Shown here: piece by piece, positions 35,439 through 44,470 of the stretch | Numbering within the stretch: position 1 is the first letter of the stretch | Layout of the letters: each line of letters opens with the position of its first letter | Assembly: GCF_003182155.1 (NCBI RefSeq) | Contig: NZ_QGTG01000001.1 | Location: 1,482,892-1,546,891 of the forward strand | Direction of reading: 5' to 3' | DNA from: Chitinophaga sp. S165 | GTDB taxonomy: Bacteria > Bacteroidota > Bacteroidia > Chitinophagales > Chitinophagaceae | Length of the DNA: 64,000 bases | Position numbers and translations under genes: made by a program | The notes under the pieces: model-generated | What the model was told of the DNA's origin: nothing | Databases searched by the model: none | Seen by the model: only the letters and a program-made list of their open reading frames with translations

Positions 35439-37706
35439 TTACTCCATTGTGCGGCGGTAATAGGCCTGTACAGCCCTGATCTCTGCCCAGGTGGCTGTTT
35501 CTCCTAATCTGGCCTTGATGGGCGCAGACGCCGTAGCGCCCAGTTCTTTTACGAGCGGTAATATGAGGGCGATCTTTTTGTCGTCCATGAAGCGGTTGAG
35601 CTGGAGCTCATCGTTGGCTACGCAGTCTGCGAGATGGCTTTCCACGGTGCTCATGGCAAGGTCACGCTCGGCAGAGATTTCTTGGAGCGTTTTACCGGAC
35701 AGGAAGAGTTCGAGCGTACCTCGTCTGCTGCCGCCAGCTTCCCGGGGCTTCTTTGCCGGCTTTTCCTTTGTGGCTTTCGTGCCCTTCGTTTCTTTAGTAT
35801 CCTTTGTGTCGTTGCTTTCTTTAGCCTCCTTCGCTTTTTCTGCCGGAGGCCTGCGCAACGATTCATAGTCCGGCAGCCCTTCATTGAACTTTACATTGCC
35901 GTAACTGGCGTCTGCGAAGATCTCTAACCTGCTCCAGAGAAAATGTTCCAGCCCGGACAACTGCAGGACGTACTTCTTTATTTTCGGAATATCCTTTACA
36001 ATGTCCCTTTCACGGCGCACCGGCTGTATAAAGGATTCATATATTTCATTGGTGAAATAGGCTACGGCCTTGCCGACACGTTCACTCAGCGTAGTCGTAT
36101 TACCGGATTGCAGCACTTCTTTCAGCAGCGGATCCAGTTGCTGTCTGAACTTCAACCCTACCTCATGTAATGCAGCCGCCCGTTGCTGCAGATTGCGGCT
36201 TAATGTTAAGGCACTTTCCATGCCTGTCATCTTTTTATCGCGCAGCCAGGCGGCATGTACCTGCAACTCTGCCAGGATCTTTTCTGCGCTGAATAGCTTC
36301 AGCAGCTGCTCTGCCCAGAAGACTAACTTCTCTCCTTCCAGCAGCATTTCCAGTTCTTCCTCTTTGTGAAAGCGGGAGGAGAATGCCAGCACCTGTTCAT
36401 CCGTACGGATAGCGCCGGGATGGATCCTTGAATGCAGTACCAATCCTTCCAGCGAGGTACAGCGGCTCAATGCTACGTACACCTGTCCGGGAGCAAAGGC
36501 ATTGCCTGCATCAATGATCGCTTTTTCAAAGGTGAGGCCCTGGCTCTTATGGATGGTAATGGCCCAGGCAAGACGGATAGGATATTGTGTGAAGCTGCCC
36601 ATTTCCTCCTCGTCCACAGTGCCTTCGGTTTTGTTCCAGGAATAGCGGATATTACGCCAGGTCTCCTTTTCCAGCACCAGCGTCTCTTCACTTTCCGCCA
36701 GCGTCACCACAATTTTATCGTCAGGCATGATCTCTTTAACGGTGGCCAGTTTACCATTGAAGTAACGGCGTGGCTCCGCCACATCATTTTTGATGAACAT
36801 CACCTGTGCACCACGCTTGATGCGTAGGTCCATATCCGTCGGGAGGGCTTTATCACTGAAGTCGCCCTTGATCTCTCCTGTGAATGTATGGATCCCGCCC
36901 GGCATAGCCGCCAGGCGCGCATTATTGATCTCGTCTGCACGCCGGTTGTGGGTAGTCAGTACAATGTACTGATCGCCATCGCCTGTAAAATGCGGCAGGT
37001 AGCGCTGATTGAGTGTTTCGAGATCATCCCAGTCCAGTGAACTGTTACGTACACCGTTCAGCAGACTGATAAAGGTGGCCTCATTCTGCCGGTAGATCTT
37101 ATTCAGTTCTATGAACAGCGGCGGGGCCTGTTGCATTACCCGCGCATCAAAGAAGAAGACACTGTCATAAACGTCCTTCAATAACTTCCACTGTTCTTCC
37201 GGCATTACAGGCGGAAGCTGGAAAAGGTCTCCGATATATAGCACCTGTACACCTCCGAAAGGTACTAAGGGCTGGCCACGGAAGTGACGGAGAATGGCGT
37301 CAATCGCATCTAAAGTATCTGCACGCACCATACTCACTTCATCAATGACGAGCAGCTCCATTTCCTGCAACAGTTGCTTTTTGTCGTGGTTGAAGCGGAT
37401 ATTCCGGAACAGTGCGTGAGCGTCTGTCACGCCGTTATCTACACCAAAAAGGTGTGCGCCTGTTGGCACATAAGGACCAAAAGGCAGTTGGAAAAAAGAG
37501 TGCATGGTCACACCGCCCGCGTTAATGGCAGCTACACCTGTAGGCGCTATTACGACGGTATTCTTGGTGGTATGTTGCCGTATATATTTCAGGAAGGTCG
37601 TCTTCCCTGTACCGGCTTTCCCGGTCAGGAAAATATGGCGGTTAGTATTATTAATATAGTCTGCCGCCAGATGGAACATCCTATTTGCAGTATCCGGTTG
37701 TGGCAT
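35439..37706 (-). CDS. Pif1/RecD-like superfamily 1 helicase with C-terminal helix-turn-helix
   Basis: A 755-residue helicase. Walker A FLTGKAGTGKTT is near residue 28, followed by VVIAPTGVAAINAGG, Walker B LLVIDEVSMVRADTLDAI (near 115), a YRQNEATFISLLNGVR segment and the C-terminal motifs LAWAITIHKSQGLTFEKAI and QVYVALSRCTSLEGL. These are typical of Pif1-like 5'-3' DNA helicases. After an alpha-helical region a low-complexity Lys/Thr/Glu linker occurs at about 630-665. A helix-turn-helix domain like that in RecQ tails ends the protein (SGKTLQEISAERDLAMSTVESHL). The role is probably in DNA repair or replication fork maintenance. No upstream promoter was obvious. Confidence 0.9.
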   Translation of the reverse strand: MPQPDTANRMFHLAADYINNTNRHIFLTGKAGTGKTTFLKYIRQHTTKNTVVIAPTGVAAINAGGVTMHSFFQLPFGPYVPTGAHLFGVDNGVTDAHALFRNIRFNHDKKQLLQEMELLVIDEVSMVRADTLDAIDAILRHFRGQPLVPFGGVQVLYIGDLFQLPPVMPEEQWKLLKDVYDSVFFFDARVMQQAPPLFIELNKIYRQNEATFISLLNGVRNSSLDWDDLETLNQRYLPHFTGDGDQYIVLTTHNRRADEINNARLAAMPGGIHTFTGEIKGDFSDKALPTDMDLRIKRGAQVMFIKNDVAEPRRYFNGKLATVKEIMPDDKIVVTLAESEETLVLEKETWRNIRYSWNKTEGTVDEEEMGSFTQYPIRLAWAITIHKSQGLTFEKAIIDAGNAFAPGQVYVALSRCTSLEGLVLHSRIHPGAIRTDEQVLAFSSRFHKEEELEMLLEGEKLVFWAEQLLKLFSAEKILAELQVHAAWLRDKKMTGMESALTLSRNLQQRAAALHEVGLKFRQQLDPLLKEVLQSGNTTTLSERVGKAVAYFTNEIYESFIQPVRRERDIVKDIPKIKKYVLQLSGLEHFLWSRLEIFADASYGNVKFNEGLPDYESLRRPPAEKAKEAKESNDTKDTKETKGTKATKEKPAKKPREAGGSRRGTLELFLSGKTLQEISAERDLAMSTVESHLADCVANDELQLNRFMDDKKIALILPLVKELGATASAPIKARLGETATWAEIRAVQAYYRRTME

Positions 37707-37760
37707 CTGTAAATTGTAAGATTTAAAAAAACGAACGGCGAATTTAGGTAAAAACCGGCA

Positions 37761-38651
37761 TTATCTGCTGATCACTACACTCCATTCAGGCCCACTTTTC
37801 ACATGATGTGTGGTGGCGAAATCGCCCATATTGAGGGCAAACGATACATTCAGCAGACTATTCAGATAAACAAGTTCTTTTCCTTCGGGTACGGCAGAAA
37901 AAGTATTGGCAAATGGCATCGTACCGCTATACACCTGTTCAGCGCCTTTATAGATGGTCACTTTCAGGAGATCGCCCGGCTGCACCTTCAATTTGCTGAA
38001 GGTTTGCTGATCGATATTCGTCCAGATATTTCCATATTGCACATCCAGCACCGGAATGTTCCCCTTTACAGTGTTACCGGAAAATACAGGCATCTGAAAA
38101 CCGATACTCACGACTGAATCGGCCAGCTTCGGTCCTACCTGCTGAAAAGTGATCTTACCCGCCGCCAGTTTGCCTGCTGTATAGGCATAAACATCCCTGC
38201 CATGAAAAGTATAGGATGCCCCGGAATTCTTTCTGCGGTTCACTGCTTCATCGATCTCCCTGACTTCAGAGATGCCCATCTGCCTGGCTACCAGCGTAAG
38301 CGTACCGTTGTCGGGCGTCACGAAGTAATGCCCTGTTTTTGTTTTCAGTACTACTGATTTGCGTTCAGAACCAACACCGGGATCTACTACAGATACAAAT
38401 ACAGTACCCGCCGGCCAGTAAGGTGCGGTTTGCTGCAGCCGGTAAGCTGCTTCCCAGATATTGTAGGCTGGTATCTCATGCGTCAGATCGAACATTTCTA
38501 TGTCGGGAGACAGGGTGTATACTACGCCTTTCATTTCGGCGACAGCCCCGTCCTTTAATCCGAAGTCCGTCTGAAAGACCAGTGCATGCCGCTGTGCAAA
38601 AGCGGAAAAGCACATAAAGATCAAACAATGGAAAAGGAATGTGTGTTTCAT
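37761..38651 (-). CDS. exported S-adenosylmethionine hydrolase (DUF62 family)
   Basis: A 296-residue protein with an N-terminal signal peptide (FLFHCLIFMCFSAFAQ). The DUF62 signatures are complete: FQTDFGLKDGAVAEMKGV (near 26-43), VFVSVVDPGVGSERKSVVLKT (near 85), FVTPDNGTLTLVA and YTFHGRDVYAYTAGKLA (near 150). The motifs fit SAM hydroxide adenosyltransferases, which hydrolyse S-adenosylmethionine to adenosine and methionine. The halogenase subgroup has extra residues that I cannot judge here. An export signal is unexpected for an enzyme acting on a cytoplasmic metabolite. Confidence 0.88.
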   Translation of the reverse strand: MKHTFLFHCLIFMCFSAFAQRHALVFQTDFGLKDGAVAEMKGVVYTLSPDIEMFDLTHEIPAYNIWEAAYRLQQTAPYWPAGTVFVSVVDPGVGSERKSVVLKTKTGHYFVTPDNGTLTLVARQMGISEVREIDEAVNRRKNSGASYTFHGRDVYAYTAGKLAAGKITFQQVGPKLADSVVSIGFQMPVFSGNTVKGNIPVLDVQYGNIWTNIDQQTFSKLKVQPGDLLKVTIYKGAEQVYSGTMPFANTFSAVPEGKELVYLNSLLNVSFALNMGDFATTHHVKSGPEWSVVISR

Positions 38652-38770
38652 TCCTGCAAATTAGCAAATTCCTTTTCAATATCGGCAGAGTATGCTTGTT
38701 CAAATTTGTACGGTATTTGGGGTAAATGCTTTTGGGAACAATTTATTATTAAACCACCAATACTTAACAC

Positions 38771-39109
38771 ATGACCACCGGTTATCATTTCTACAAAGAT
38801 TGTATTGACGCTTGTTTACGCTGTGCAGCTGTTTGTAATCATTGTGCTTCTTCCTGTACGCAGGAAAAGGATGTAACGATGATGGCCCGCTGCATCCGGC
38901 TGGATATGGAGTGTGCGGCTGCCTGTTATGCGGCTGTACAGTTGATGAGCATGGGAAGCAGTTACGCTGTCCAGCTTTGTTCTGTTTGTGCAGATATCTG
39001 TGAAGCCTGCGCCGCCGAATGTGGTAAACATAACAACGAACATTGCCAGGAATGTGCGGAGATCTGTAAACAATGTGCTGAAGCTTGTAGAAAAATGCTT
39101 GTATCCTGA
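38771..39109 (+). CDS. four-helix bundle copper-binding protein (Csp/DUF326 type)
   Basis: A 112-residue protein with 19 cysteines arranged in CxxC and CxxxC patterns along four predicted helices (CIDACLRCAAVCNHCASSC, CIRLDMECAAAC, CSVCADICEACAAEC, CQECAEICKQCAEAC). This is the layout of copper storage proteins, which hold many Cu(I) ions inside the bundle. No signal peptide is present, so it should be cytosolic like Csp3. The stop overlaps the next start (TGATG), coupling it to the HD hydrolase. Confidence 0.92.
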   Translation: MTTGYHFYKDCIDACLRCAAVCNHCASSCTQEKDVTMMARCIRLDMECAAACYAAVQLMSMGSSYAVQLCSVCADICEACAAECGKHNNEHCQECAEICKQCAEACRKMLVS

Positions 39110-39657
39110 TGGACATATTAGCCAATATAGAGGAATTTGCCAGACAGGCGCATGGGGATCAGCAAAGGAAGTTTGCAGATGAACCTTATATCATGCATCC
39201 CATCAGAGTGATGCAGCTTTGTCAGGATTATACGTCAGATCTTCCGGTACTATCGGCGGCTTTACTACACGATGTACTGGAAGATACTGCCGTTACAAAA
39301 GATGATCTTTCTTCCTGGTTATGGGGCGTAATGCCAACAGATGAAGCCTTCAGGACTTTGTCGCTCGTTGTGGAACTGACCGATGTGTACATTAAAAAAG
39401 ATTATCCGAAGTGGAACAGGCGAAAGCGCAAACAAGCTGAAGCTGAACGGATGAGCAGGACAAGCGCCGCTGCACAAACGATCAAATACGCTGATATTAT
39501 TGATAACTGCCTGGATATTGCCAATTCATCTTCCGACTTCATGCCCAAGTTCCTGCACGAATGCCGGGTATTGTTAAAGGTGATGGACAGGGGCAACCCC
39601 GAACTTCGTGAGAAGGCAACGGCTACTGTCAGCAAATTCCTTCAACAGGTGAAGTAA
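39109..39657 (+). CDS. HD-domain hydrolase, small alarmone hydrolase/MESH1-like
   Basis: A 182-residue protein with the HD fold. It has ARQAHGDQQRKF, PYIMHPIRVMQ (first His), AALLHDVLEDT (the HD pair) and TIKYADIIDN (the distal Asp/Asn). These match metal positions and spacing of SpoT/MESH1-type hydrolases, so ppGpp or another nucleotide is the likely substrate; that is inference. Translation is coupled to the copper-binding protein (TGATG overlap). It ends 7 bases before a convergent ABC permease gene. Confidence 0.82.
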   Translation: MDILANIEEFARQAHGDQQRKFADEPYIMHPIRVMQLCQDYTSDLPVLSAALLHDVLEDTAVTKDDLSSWLWGVMPTDEAFRTLSLVVELTDVYIKKDYPKWNRRKRKQAEAERMSRTSAAAQTIKYADIIDNCLDIANSSSDFMPKFLHECRVLLKVMDRGNPELREKATATVSKFLQQVK

Positions 39658-39664
39658 GGCAAGA

Positions 39665-40885
39665 TCACTCGTATCGTAAAGCTTCTATAGGATCGAGTCG
39701 GGAGGCCTTCTGCGCCGGATAATATCCGAAGAAAACACCTGTCAGCGCACATACCATAAAAGACAAAATAATAGAGGATTCCGACACCAGCGTCGGCCAG
39801 TTGAGGAAGTAAGTGATCAGCTTTGCAGATGTAACGCCCAGCACCACTCCTATCAATCCTCCGGTAATACTGATCATGATCGCTTCTATGAGGAACTGCA
39901 TGAGGATGTCAATGCCTCTCGCACCGATGGACATACGCAGCCCTATTTCGCGTGTACGCTCTGTAACAGATACGTACATGATATTCATGATCCCGATCCC
40001 GCCGATAACGAGAGAGATGCCGGCAATAGCGGTCAACAGTATGGTAAGCAGATTACTGGTAGAGCTCAATGTGCTGATCAGTTCCGCCATTGTCCTTACC
40101 TGGAAATCATCTTCGTCTGCATCGCGCAGCCTGTGAGATTTACGCAGAATGGTAGTGATCTCTTTTGTGGCTGCATCTGTAGCGGCTTCACTTACCGCAG
40201 AAACATACAACGTACGGAAGTATATCGTAGCCAGAATACGTTTCTGGACGGTAGTATAAGGCGCCAGGATGACATCATCCTGGTCCTGTCCGAAAGAGCT
40301 CTGTCCCTTCGCCGCCAGTACACCGATCACCTGGAAAGGTATGTTATTGAAACGGATGATCTTTCCTACCGGATTCTCTCCGTTCGGGAAAAGGCTGCTT
40401 ACAACGGTTTGTCCAAGCAAACAGACTTTAGCGGAAGCTCTTACATCTTCATCTGTAAATACCACGCCATCCTGCAAAGTCCACTTGCGGATATCGAGAT
40501 ACGCAGGACTTACGCCCTGTATGCTCGTAGGCCAGTTTAATGCGCCGTTGATGGATTGTCCGCTGGATGTAGCCGCAGGTGAAATAGCGCTGATATTAAG
40601 CGCCTGTTTCTGCAAGGCCTTTACATCTTCGATAGTGAGCGTCTGCACACTGGCGCCTCCCAACCTTGCGCCACCGGTCACATTACTGGCGGGCAGAATG
40701 GTGATCATGTTAGACCCCATGCTGGAAAGCTGTGACTGGATACTTTCTTTGGAGCCTTGTCCGATTGCCACCATTGCAATAACAGCTGCCACACCGATGA
40801 TGATGCCCAGCATGGTAAGGAACGCCCTCAGTTTATTACGCTGTAAGGCTTTTAATGCGATCCGTATGAGGTTAAGAATATTCAT
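39665..40885 (-). CDS. MacB-type ABC transporter permease
   Basis: About 406 residues from ATG 40885 (a TTG two codons earlier overlaps the ATPase stop). It has the MacB/FtsX layout: an N-terminal helix (LRAFLTMLGIIIGVAAVIAMVAIG), a periplasmic domain of about 230 residues (MSSMGSNMITILPAS-like start), then three C-terminal helices (LLTAIAGISLVIGGIGIMNIMYVSVTERTREIGLR and so on). It ends with YPAQKASRLDPIEALRYE, the typical MacB end. It is the last gene of the four-gene efflux operon and acts with the ATPase and the adaptor. Confidence 0.92.
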   Translation of the reverse strand: MNILNLIRIALKALQRNKLRAFLTMLGIIIGVAAVIAMVAIGQGSKESIQSQLSSMGSNMITILPASNVTGGARLGGASVQTLTIEDVKALQKQALNISAISPAATSSGQSINGALNWPTSIQGVSPAYLDIRKWTLQDGVVFTDEDVRASAKVCLLGQTVVSSLFPNGENPVGKIIRFNNIPFQVIGVLAAKGQSSFGQDQDDVILAPYTTVQKRILATIYFRTLYVSAVSEAATDAATKEITTILRKSHRLRDADEDDFQVRTMAELISTLSSTSNLLTILLTAIAGISLVIGGIGIMNIMYVSVTERTREIGLRMSIGARGIDILMQFLIEAIMISITGGLIGVVLGVTSAKLITYFLNWPTLVSESSIILSFMVCALTGVFFGYYPAQKASRLDPIEALRYE

Positions 40886-40887
40886 AA

Positions 40888-41637
40888 TCAATAGTCATCT
40901 GCCGGAGGCAGGGCCGCCAGCGCTTCTTTAGCCGAACGTATATTTTCATTGACAGTATCCTTTACCACCTTTCCATCGCGCAGCATCACGGTACGACTGC
41001 TGAAGGCTGCGATATCCGGTTCGTGAGTAACGAATACGATCGTCTTGCCTTGTTCCTGGTTCAACTCCTGCATGAGGGCCATGATCTCGTAAGATGTGCG
41101 TGTATCGAGGTTACCGGTCGCTTCATCCGCCAGTATCATCACGGGTTCGTTGACCAGTGCACGGGCAATGGCCACACGTTGTTGCTGACCGCCGGATAAC
41201 TGATTAGGCGTATGTCCAAGCCGCTCGCCCAGCTTCACTGCTTCGAGTGAATGTACTGCCCGTTGCCTGCGTTGTTCATGGCTGATCTCCATGTTATACA
41301 GTAAAGGCAGTTCTACATTCTCAAGTGCTGATGTACGTGGCAGCAGATTGTATGCCTGAAATACAAACCCGATCTTCCTGTTACGTAAACGCGCCAGTTC
41401 ATTGCGGGACTGTTGCCCGATGTTCACGCCATCCAGCAGATAATTGCCTTCTGTGGGTTTATCCAGGCATCCCAGTATATTCAGCAGGGTTGTTTTTCCA
41501 GAGCCGCTGCTGCCCATAATGGTCACAAACTCGCCCGCGAATACATCGAAGGAAACACCTTTCAGTGCGCGCACAATTTCCGTTCCCATGCGGAACTCCC
41601 TTTTGATGTTCTGTATTTCGAGGATCTTCTTGCTCAT
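40888..41637 (-). CDS. MacB-type ABC transporter ATP-binding protein
   Basis: A 249-residue ATPase with Walker A MGSSGSGKTTLLN, the Q-loop FVFQAYNLLPR, the signature LSGGQQQRVAIARAL, Walker B VMILADEATGNLD and the H-loop VFVTHEPDIAAF. It belongs to the MacB/LolD-type class. Its ATG overlaps the adaptor stop by ATGA. It forms an energy-coupling unit with the separate permease, so the MacB fusion of other bacteria is split here. Confidence 0.95.
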   Translation of the reverse strand: MSKKILEIQNIKREFRMGTEIVRALKGVSFDVFAGEFVTIMGSSGSGKTTLLNILGCLDKPTEGNYLLDGVNIGQQSRNELARLRNRKIGFVFQAYNLLPRTSALENVELPLLYNMEISHEQRRQRAVHSLEAVKLGERLGHTPNQLSGGQQQRVAIARALVNEPVMILADEATGNLDTRTSYEIMALMQELNQEQGKTIVFVTHEPDIAAFSSRTVMLRDGKVVKDTVNENIRSAKEALAALPPADDY

Positions 41638-42890
41638 CGTCTCCTTCTTTGCGGCATGAAAGGACTGGCTTGTCCGCCACTACCTGCAGCCTTCTTATCA
41701 GTTACTTCCTGCATGCCGGTTATTACATCTTCATCGGGTGATAATCCTGACAATACTTCCGCTCTTGTATTATCATTCAGGCCGATCTCCACTTTCTTTT
41801 GTAACAACGTATCTCCTCTTTGCACCCATACATAGTTCGTTGCTTCAGCATTCTTCCCTTTATCATGCGTTAAACGTCTTGTGGTATCGCGATCGCCTCC
41901 GGTCACGGGCACTGCACGTTTGTGACGTTCGGCTGCCGGAGGAGCAATAGAAATAAGTTTAAACTTCTTCGACAACGCCGAATCAGGTTTAAACATCAGT
42001 GCTTTGGAAGGGATTAACAGCGCATGGTCCCTTTCTGCGGTATAGATAGTGACGGTGGCCGTCATACCGGGTTTCAGTTTCATGTCATCATTATTAGCAC
42101 TGATAATCGTCGTATACGTCACCACGTTAGCTGAAACAGAAGGCCGCAGGCGGATCTCCTGTACCTTTCCCGCAAACTCATCATTCAGGTAAGCATCAAC
42201 GGTAAATGACACCCGCTGACTGTCCCGCACATTTCCTATATCAGCTTCATCTACACTGGCCTGCACCTGCATTTTGGTAATATCTTTAGCGATCACGAAC
42301 AAGGTCGGCGTATTGAAGCTGGCAGCAACTGTTTGTCCGACGCTCACACTTCTGTTCAGCACCACTCCATCTATCGGAGAATAAATTTCTGTAAAGAACA
42401 GGTTCCTTTCAGCAGTTCTGAGAGAGGCCCGGGCACTCTCCACACTGGCTATAGCGGCCTTATACAGGAAATTCGCATTATCATAATCAGCCCTGCTGAT
42501 AGCGCCAACTTTATACAGCTGTTCCTGCCGTTTGAACTGGGCTTCCTGGTATACCTGCTGACTTTGTGCATTTGCCACCTGGCCCCTGTTACGGTCTACT
42601 TCAGCCTGAAGTAATACCTTATCCAGTTCTGCCAGCAGTTGCCCTTTTTTCACCTCCGAGTTGAAGTCAGCGTAAATGTATTTCAAGATCCCTGATACCT
42701 GTGTGCCGACTGCCACGGTATCTACAGGTTGTACTGCACCCGTAGCCGTTACACTGGTGGAGATATGGCCATAAAAAGGCTTCTGCGTGGTGATCACAAC
42801 GGGATTCTCCTTCTTCCTGAAAAAGAAATACCAGACGGCCGACAGGGCCACCAGCACCAATATTATCGTTATAATCTTCTTCCTGTTCAT
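41634..42890 (-). CDS. MacA/RND-type periplasmic adaptor protein
   Basis: A 418-residue protein with one N-terminal membrane anchor (IITIILVLVALSAVWYFFF). A lipoyl half follows (TGAVQPVDTVAVGTQVSG), then an alpha-helical hairpin (about 95-170, FKRQEQLYKVGAISRADYDNA), the second lipoyl half (YSPIDGVVLNRSVSVGQTV) and beta-barrel and membrane-proximal domains (LKPGMTATVTIYTAERD). A charged insertion occurs before the last domain (HKRAVPVTGGDRDTTRRL). It links the MacB-type transporter to the TolC-like channel. Confidence 0.92.
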   Translation of the reverse strand: MNRKKIITIILVLVALSAVWYFFFRKKENPVVITTQKPFYGHISTSVTATGAVQPVDTVAVGTQVSGILKYIYADFNSEVKKGQLLAELDKVLLQAEVDRNRGQVANAQSQQVYQEAQFKRQEQLYKVGAISRADYDNANFLYKAAIASVESARASLRTAERNLFFTEIYSPIDGVVLNRSVSVGQTVAASFNTPTLFVIAKDITKMQVQASVDEADIGNVRDSQRVSFTVDAYLNDEFAGKVQEIRLRPSVSANVVTYTTIISANNDDMKLKPGMTATVTIYTAERDHALLIPSKALMFKPDSALSKKFKLISIAPPAAERHKRAVPVTGGDRDTTRRLTHDKGKNAEATNYVWVQRGDTLLQKKVEIGLNDNTRAEVLSGLSPDEDVITGMQEVTDKKAAGSGGQASPFMPQRRRR

Positions 42891-42906
42891 CCGTTATTTT
42901 TTTATG

Positions 42907-44247
42907 CTATAACTTAACGGGTACGCCCCTGTAGAAATCATATATCCTGACATATAAAGCAGCGCTGTATTTCGCCTGGATGTATGCCTGCATGGCCTGT
43001 ACATAGAGGTTCTTTTGTTGTAATACTTCAACGGTATTGGCTGCGCCTATTTTCAGCTGTTCATTTGCTATACGGTAACTCTCCTGCGTAAAACGCAGCT
43101 GTTCCACGGCCGCATCATATTGCCCCTGTGCGTTCAACACATCGATATACGCCCGTTCTATTGCCTGCGTGAGGTTTAGCCGTGTGTTCTGCAAGGTGAG
43201 TTCCGCCTGTTCTACCCCTATCTTTGCTTTCTCTTCATTTACTCTATTCACCCGGCGACTAAAGATCGGGACTGATAAAGTCAACCCTACCTGCTGATAG
43301 AAGTTATTGTCTGCCTGCTTTAGAAAAGTATTATTGTCAACGCCAGTATAGTTAGTACCCAAACCCGCTCCTGCAGTCAACGCGGGCAGATAACCCGCCC
43401 TTGCTTTCCTTACGTCCAGTTCCGCTACCTGTACGCCCAGCTCACTGCTTTTTACTTCCGGCCTTACTGACAATGCTGTTTTCTGCGCATCCAATAATGG
43501 CGTGAGCAAGGCATACCCCATCAGCGTATCCGGCTCCACAATTGCGAAAGACGTTTCTGTAGGAAGTTGTAGTAATTGTTTCAATACCAGCACAAAATTG
43601 CGGTGTTGGTTCTGTGCAGTGACAAGTGTGTATTTATCGTTTGCTAACTGGGCCTGCAGTTGTATGAGATCTTTCAGCGCTACTGAGCCTACATCATAAA
43701 ACTCTTGCTGTTGCTGTACCTGGGCCTGCGATGTAGCGACTACATCCTGTACATATACGATATTCTCTTTAGCCAGCAGAATATTCAGATATGCTTCTGT
43801 GATCTGTAGGGTGATATCATTTTCCGCTGCAGCGAGGTCCAGGCCTGCCACCTTCACCAGGAGATCTTTTTGCAGGATATCATTCCTTAGAAAACCTCCG
43901 TTATATAAAGTAACGGCAGAATTAACGGAAGTGCTTCCAGATAGGCGGGTGCCTGATCTCAGGTTACCAGTATTATTATCTGTTGCATTACTGTGTGTTA
44001 AAGTGGGCGAAACACTTGCTGAGAGATTAGGCAATACGGCCGATCTTGAAAGTACGAGGTCTTGTTCTGTGCTTAGCCGGTTTAGCCGGAAGCTGTTCAG
44101 GGTAATATTGTTTGCCTTTGCATAATCGAGACAGGCCTGTAAGTCCCACTTCGCAGGTAATTGCCCGGGCAGGGCGGTACTATCCTGTGCGTATAAAGGA
44201 ATAATCCTGAAGATGAAGATCAAAAAGAGTATGTATCTGCTGAACAT
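42907..44247 (-). CDS. TolC-family outer-membrane efflux channel
   Basis: A 446-residue protein with a signal peptide (YILFLIFIFRIIPLYAQ) and two TolC repeats of long helices. The typical motif W-x-LQACLDYAKANNITL is followed by barrel strands, QVQQQQEFYDVGSVALKDLIQLQAQLAND and the second-half equivalent RIANEQLKIGAANTVEVLQQKN. It is the first gene of the efflux operon and provides the exit duct. Substrate is unknown; drugs, peptides or siderophores are typical for MacAB-TolC systems. Confidence 0.92.
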   Translation of the reverse strand: MFSRYILFLIFIFRIIPLYAQDSTALPGQLPAKWDLQACLDYAKANNITLNSFRLNRLSTEQDLVLSRSAVLPNLSASVSPTLTHSNATDNNTGNLRSGTRLSGSTSVNSAVTLYNGGFLRNDILQKDLLVKVAGLDLAAAENDITLQITEAYLNILLAKENIVYVQDVVATSQAQVQQQQEFYDVGSVALKDLIQLQAQLANDKYTLVTAQNQHRNFVLVLKQLLQLPTETSFAIVEPDTLMGYALLTPLLDAQKTALSVRPEVKSSELGVQVAELDVRKARAGYLPALTAGAGLGTNYTGVDNNTFLKQADNNFYQQVGLTLSVPIFSRRVNRVNEEKAKIGVEQAELTLQNTRLNLTQAIERAYIDVLNAQGQYDAAVEQLRFTQESYRIANEQLKIGAANTVEVLQQKNLYVQAMQAYIQAKYSAALYVRIYDFYRGVPVKL

Positions 44248-44419
44248 ATACTTGCTTTTCCGGAGAACCGGTCCCAGATAAAGACTAAAAAGCGTGCCAC
44301 AGCGGGCATAGCAGCATTAAAGATGCCTTAAAATCTATTGAAGCCCGGTTAAGCCTGATGGTCAGGCATAATAACAGCAGAATCGTATAAATAGTTGGGT
44401 ATATGTCTTTTCTACAATA

Positions 44420-44450
44420 AAAAACGTATGCATTTCGTGCATACGTTTTT
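44420..44450 (-). terminator. terminator of the GH51 gene
   Basis: AAAAACGTATGCA (44420-44432) pairs perfectly with TGCATACGTTTTT (44438-44450), a 13-bp stem with a five-base loop. It is A/T-rich at the base, so it can work in both directions, and it lies 20 bases past the GH51 stop. Confidence 0.85.
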
Positions 44451-44470
44451 AATATTTTCTTAAGGTCTGT

